Assembly: GCA_963850345.1 (NCBI GenBank)
Contig: CAWKKW010000005.1
Location: forward strand, 1,116,001 to 1,180,000
DNA length: 64,000 nucleotides
Direction: 5' to 3'
DNA from: CAWKKW01 sp963850345
Lineage (GTDB): Bacteria > Acidobacteriota > Terriglobia > Terriglobales > Acidobacteriaceae
Shown one piece after another: positions 61,733 through 64,000 of this stretch; the first letter of the stretch is position 1; each line of letters starts with the position of its first letter. The position numbers were made by a program, and so were the translations under genes. Below the pieces are notes generated by a model. It saw nothing but the letters and a program-made list of their open reading frames with translations, did no database searches and was not told the origin of the DNA.

Positions 61733-62605
61733 ATGATTCTTTTGAGCGTTGTTACAACTGAAGGCAGTCGTCTCGCCGTTAAGACCGATTCCGGAATCGT
61801 CGTGCTGTCGACTGCCGGTGGGGCTCAGGCTAACTTGCCCTTGACTCTGGACGAAGCAATATTAGCGCCCGGTGCGATGGATCGTGTTCGCAAGTTCGTC
61901 AGCGATCAGGCGTCAAAACTTGGGGCACAGGCCTCGCCGGAAGCAGAGGTAAAGCTGGGTCTTCTGTTTAGGCCGCGAAATGTAATCTGCATCGGGCTGA
62001 ACTACAGAGATCACGCGGCGGAGGGGGGAGCGCCGATCCCCGAAAAGCCGGTAGTGTTCGCAAAGTTGAACGGTTGCGTGATCGGCCCGAATGCTCCGAT
62101 TGTTCTGCCGCCGGATACGCAACAGGTCGACTACGAAGCAGAGCTCGCCGTCGTGATCGGGCGATCGTGTAGAGGCGTCTCCGCGTCTGACGCCCTGGAC
62201 TATGTTGCCGGTTATACATGCTTGAACGATGTGAGCGCCCGCGACTTTCAGTTCGGCGACAACCAGTGGGTGAGAGCGAAGAGCCAAGACACGTTCGGAC
62301 CCATGGGCCCCTACCTGGTCACTTCCGACGACATACCCGATCCGCAGAAGCTCGCGATTCGCTGCTCTATCAACGGGCAACTGCTCCAAGACTCGAACAC
62401 GGACAAGATGATCTTCGGTGTGCGCGAACTGATTGCTTTTATCTCTCGAGGAATTACTCTTCAGCCGGGCGATGTTATCAGCACTGGAACCCCTCACGGA
62501 GTCGGCTTTGCACGCAAGCCTCCAATTTACTTGAAGGACGGCGATGAAGTAGTAGTCGAGGTAGAAGGTATCGGGAAGCTGACAAATCCTGTAGCCAGTG
62601 CGTAG
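61733..62605 (+). CDS. Fumarylacetoacetate-hydrolase family protein, candidate 2,4-diketo-3-deoxy-sugar-acid hydrolase
   Basis: 290 residues. N-terminal domain to about 75, then the FAH fold: NVICIGLNYRDHAAEGG (His94), FAKLNGCVIGPN, metal ligands in VDYEAELAVVIG (Glu135, Glu137) and Asp166 in LNDVSARD, GPMGPYLVT, and STGTPHGVGF. Family members hydrolyse C-C bonds of 2,4-diketo acids. In this context the expected reaction is cleavage of 2,4-diketo-3-deoxy-L-fuconate or -rhamnonate to pyruvate and L-lactate. GAGGAA is 11 bases upstream of the ATG. Confidence 0.88.
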   Translation: MILLSVVTTEGSRLAVKTDSGIVVLSTAGGAQANLPLTLDEAILAPGAMDRVRKFVSDQASKLGAQASPEAEVKLGLLFRPRNVICIGLNYRDHAAEGGAPIPEKPVVFAKLNGCVIGPNAPIVLPPDTQQVDYEAELAVVIGRSCRGVSASDALDYVAGYTCLNDVSARDFQFGDNQWVRAKSQDTFGPMGPYLVTSDDIPDPQKLAIRCSINGQLLQDSNTDKMIFGVRELIAFISRGITLQPGDVISTGTPHGVGFARKPPIYLKDGDEVVVEVEGIGKLTNPVASA

Positions 62606-62622
62606 TCGTCCCTAGTGACTCC

Positions 62623-63894
62623 ATGCGAATTAAAAAAATAGAGACGATCTGGTTTGAAGCAGTACCAAGCGACGATTGGCGCAGACAGTCGCCTCATTCG
62701 CGACAGGCGCTGCCGAACAATCTATGGGTGCGCATTCACACGGATGACGGGCTGGCGGGGCTTGGTGAGACTTACTACCTGCCCCGAGCCGTAAGCGCCG
62801 TGGTCCATGATCTGTTCGCCGATCTGCTGGTGAACCGGGATCCGCTCGACATTGAGAACCACTGGAACAATCTCTTCTCACTTGCGAACTTCTGCGGGTT
62901 CGCGGGCGCTGAGATGCGCGCCATCTCGGCAATCGACATGGCGCTCTGGGACATAGCCGGACAGTATCTAGGTCAGCCGATCTATAACTTGCTCGGCGGC
63001 CGCAACCGGGAGAGTATTCCCGTTTACAACACCTGCGTGGGATATGGGAAATATGCGGACTATACCGCATGGACAGAAGGACACGCGGGAGAACTGGCAC
63101 TGGACCTGCTGGACTCCGGTATCGGAGCGATGAAGATCTGGCCCTTCGACCGATTCGGCCCTACATTGGGTGGCCCTTCCAATCCACACGGACCTGTTAC
63201 CGTGTGGGGCCAGGAAACAGCCGCCGGTGTTCTGGGACATTCTCTCAATGACCGCGACATACAAGCAGGCGTGGCTATCGTTGATGAGATCCGCGAGAAG
63301 ACACACGGCGCGATGGCGGTTGCGATCGAAGGCCACGCACGCTGGGATCTGCCGAGCGCGACTCGCATCGCACACGCACTCGAACCATACAACGTGATGT
63401 GGCTAGAGGAAATCATGCCTCCGGACAATGTCGAGGCGTTTGTTCGATTGAAGGCCTCGACAAGAGTTCCACTGTGCCAGAGCGAGCGCGCATTTACGAG
63501 ATTTGGGTTTCGCAGTTTCATCGAACGAGGCGCGGCGGACATAATCATGCCGGATCTTTCCTGGACGGGTGGCTTCACCGAGACCCGCAAGATCTGCAGC
63601 CTTGCCGATACTTACTATTTGCCCGTCACCTTACATGACACGATCGGACCCGTCTCGCTGTGGGCGGCGACGCATATGATGTTGCATGTTCCAAATGGGA
63701 TGATTCAGGAAGTAGTGAGAGGGTACGTAGACGGCTGGTACAACGATGTGATGACCGAGCCTCTCATTCTGGACAGCGGTCATCTTCGCGTAAACGGAAA
63801 GCCCGGACTGGGAGCAGCTTTGCGTCCAGAGTTACTCAACAGACCAGGAGCACATATCGAAGTTACAACCGAAGATCAAGTCAGGAATCGATAG
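62623..63894 (+). CDS. Enolase-superfamily sugar-acid dehydratase (mandelate racemase/muconate lactonizing enzyme group)
   Basis: 423 residues. Capping domain about 1-125, then a barrel with Lys171 (GAMKIWPFD), metal-ligand candidates Glu236 (in AIEGHARWD, with His238), Glu262 (WLEE) and Glu288 (CQSE), and His338 in TLHDTIGP. This pattern is closest to the galactonate/mannonate/rhamnonate-type dehydratases. The first metal ligand is Glu where Asp is usual. It should dehydrate an aldonate to the 2-keto-3-deoxy acid used by the neighbouring SDR and FAH hydrolase. Confidence 0.88.
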   Translation: MRIKKIETIWFEAVPSDDWRRQSPHSRQALPNNLWVRIHTDDGLAGLGETYYLPRAVSAVVHDLFADLLVNRDPLDIENHWNNLFSLANFCGFAGAEMRAISAIDMALWDIAGQYLGQPIYNLLGGRNRESIPVYNTCVGYGKYADYTAWTEGHAGELALDLLDSGIGAMKIWPFDRFGPTLGGPSNPHGPVTVWGQETAAGVLGHSLNDRDIQAGVAIVDEIREKTHGAMAVAIEGHARWDLPSATRIAHALEPYNVMWLEEIMPPDNVEAFVRLKASTRVPLCQSERAFTRFGFRSFIERGAADIIMPDLSWTGGFTETRKICSLADTYYLPVTLHDTIGPVSLWAATHMMLHVPNGMIQEVVRGYVDGWYNDVMTEPLILDSGHLRVNGKPGLGAALRPELLNRPGAHIEVTTEDQVRNR

Positions 63895-63898
63895 GCTC

Positions 63899-64000
63899 AT
63901 GCCGACATTCAAGTTGTTCTTCACGGGTGACTATCTGGATGAGTCGGGCGCTGTAGCCGGGGACGATCCAGGGCTTGAGGAGCTACGGTCGACAGGCTAT
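63899..64000 (+). CDS. Probable 2-hydroxyacid dehydrogenase, N-terminal fragment
   Basis: Begins with an ATG four bases after the dehydratase stop and stays open for all 34 codons to the window edge. The start MPTFKLFFTGDYLDESG resembles the first strand of D-isomer-specific 2-hydroxyacid dehydrogenases, but the fragment is too short to be sure. Tight spacing shows it belongs to the sugar-acid run, where it might reduce or oxidise a hydroxyacid product. Confidence 0.45.
   Translation, partial: MPTFKLFFTGDYLDESGAVAGDDPGLEELRSTGY

Noticed and set aside
1..64000. Mobile elements, CRISPR arrays, tRNA/rRNA genes or prophage
   Set aside because: No transposase, integrase, repeat-spacer pattern or RNA-gene signature was seen on reading either strand.

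Overview
The window reads as a carbohydrate-utilisation region of an Acidobacteriota (Terriglobia-like) chromosome. The basis is two roughly 1170-residue Oar-type TonB-dependent receptors with an N-terminal carboxypeptidase-regulatory-like domain, two secreted ASPIC/UnbV (CRTAC1-like) proteins, many secreted TPR proteins, several Tat-exported glycoside hydrolases and frequent GTG/TTG starts. The assignment rests on gene content only. I see no transposase, integrase, tRNA, rRNA or CRISPR array.

Left part (1-14100), mostly minus strand: an SMP-30/gluconolactonase (cut by the window edge), a mutarotase-fold protein, an FCD-type GntR regulator (plus strand), a TonB receptor followed by a GH5-like hydrolase, and a run of glycoside hydrolase, SDR, RhaT-like transporter, TPR protein and Ldh_2-type dehydrogenase. 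This is the tool set for importing an oligosaccharide, releasing a (6-deoxy)sugar and oxidising it through lactone and acid. A shared element (GGCAT-MAYAGG running into a TTGACA box) precedes three of these transcripts, and a variant lies just after a TATAAT box in front of the GntR gene.

Middle part (14100-52100): a seven-CxxCH cytochrome/TPR fusion with a CRTAC1-like protein and a TPR protein; two divergent six-hairpin-like proteins; two clear GH36-like alpha-galactosidases and an SGNH hydrolase; a large Tat-exported protein with a C-terminal F5/8 domain; pyruvate phosphate dikinase next to an isocitrate-lyase-like protein that has lost its catalytic residues, with a divergent TPR-HTH gene; a FGGY kinase/KDPG-aldolase pair; a cytochrome P450, an esterase-like hydrolase and an MFS carrier; then three TPR proteins, a second TonB receptor, a second CRTAC1-like protein and a GH36 enzyme.

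Right part (52100-64000): a sugar ABC importer, an IclR regulator, and a long plus-strand run encoding a pyruvate/acetoin-dehydrogenase-like E1alpha, E1beta and E2 without E3, a mutarotase-fold protein, an SDR, a FAH-family hydrolase, an enolase-superfamily dehydratase and the start of a probable 2-hydroxyacid dehydrogenase. Dehydratase, SDR and FAH hydrolase match the non-phosphorylative L-fucose/L-rhamnose route that ends in pyruvate plus a 2-hydroxyacid; the E1/E2 complex and PPDK could consume the pyruvate.

The most notable observation is a composite promoter, palindrome GTTCAA-N4-TTGAAC, then exactly 4 bp, then TTGACA/C, in front of five transcripts: the six-hairpin gene, the F5/8 protein, the second TonB receptor, the ABC importer and the E1/E2 run. 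I infer a regulon of the local IclR protein covering 20-64 kb, alongside a separate GntR regulon covering 0-14 kb.
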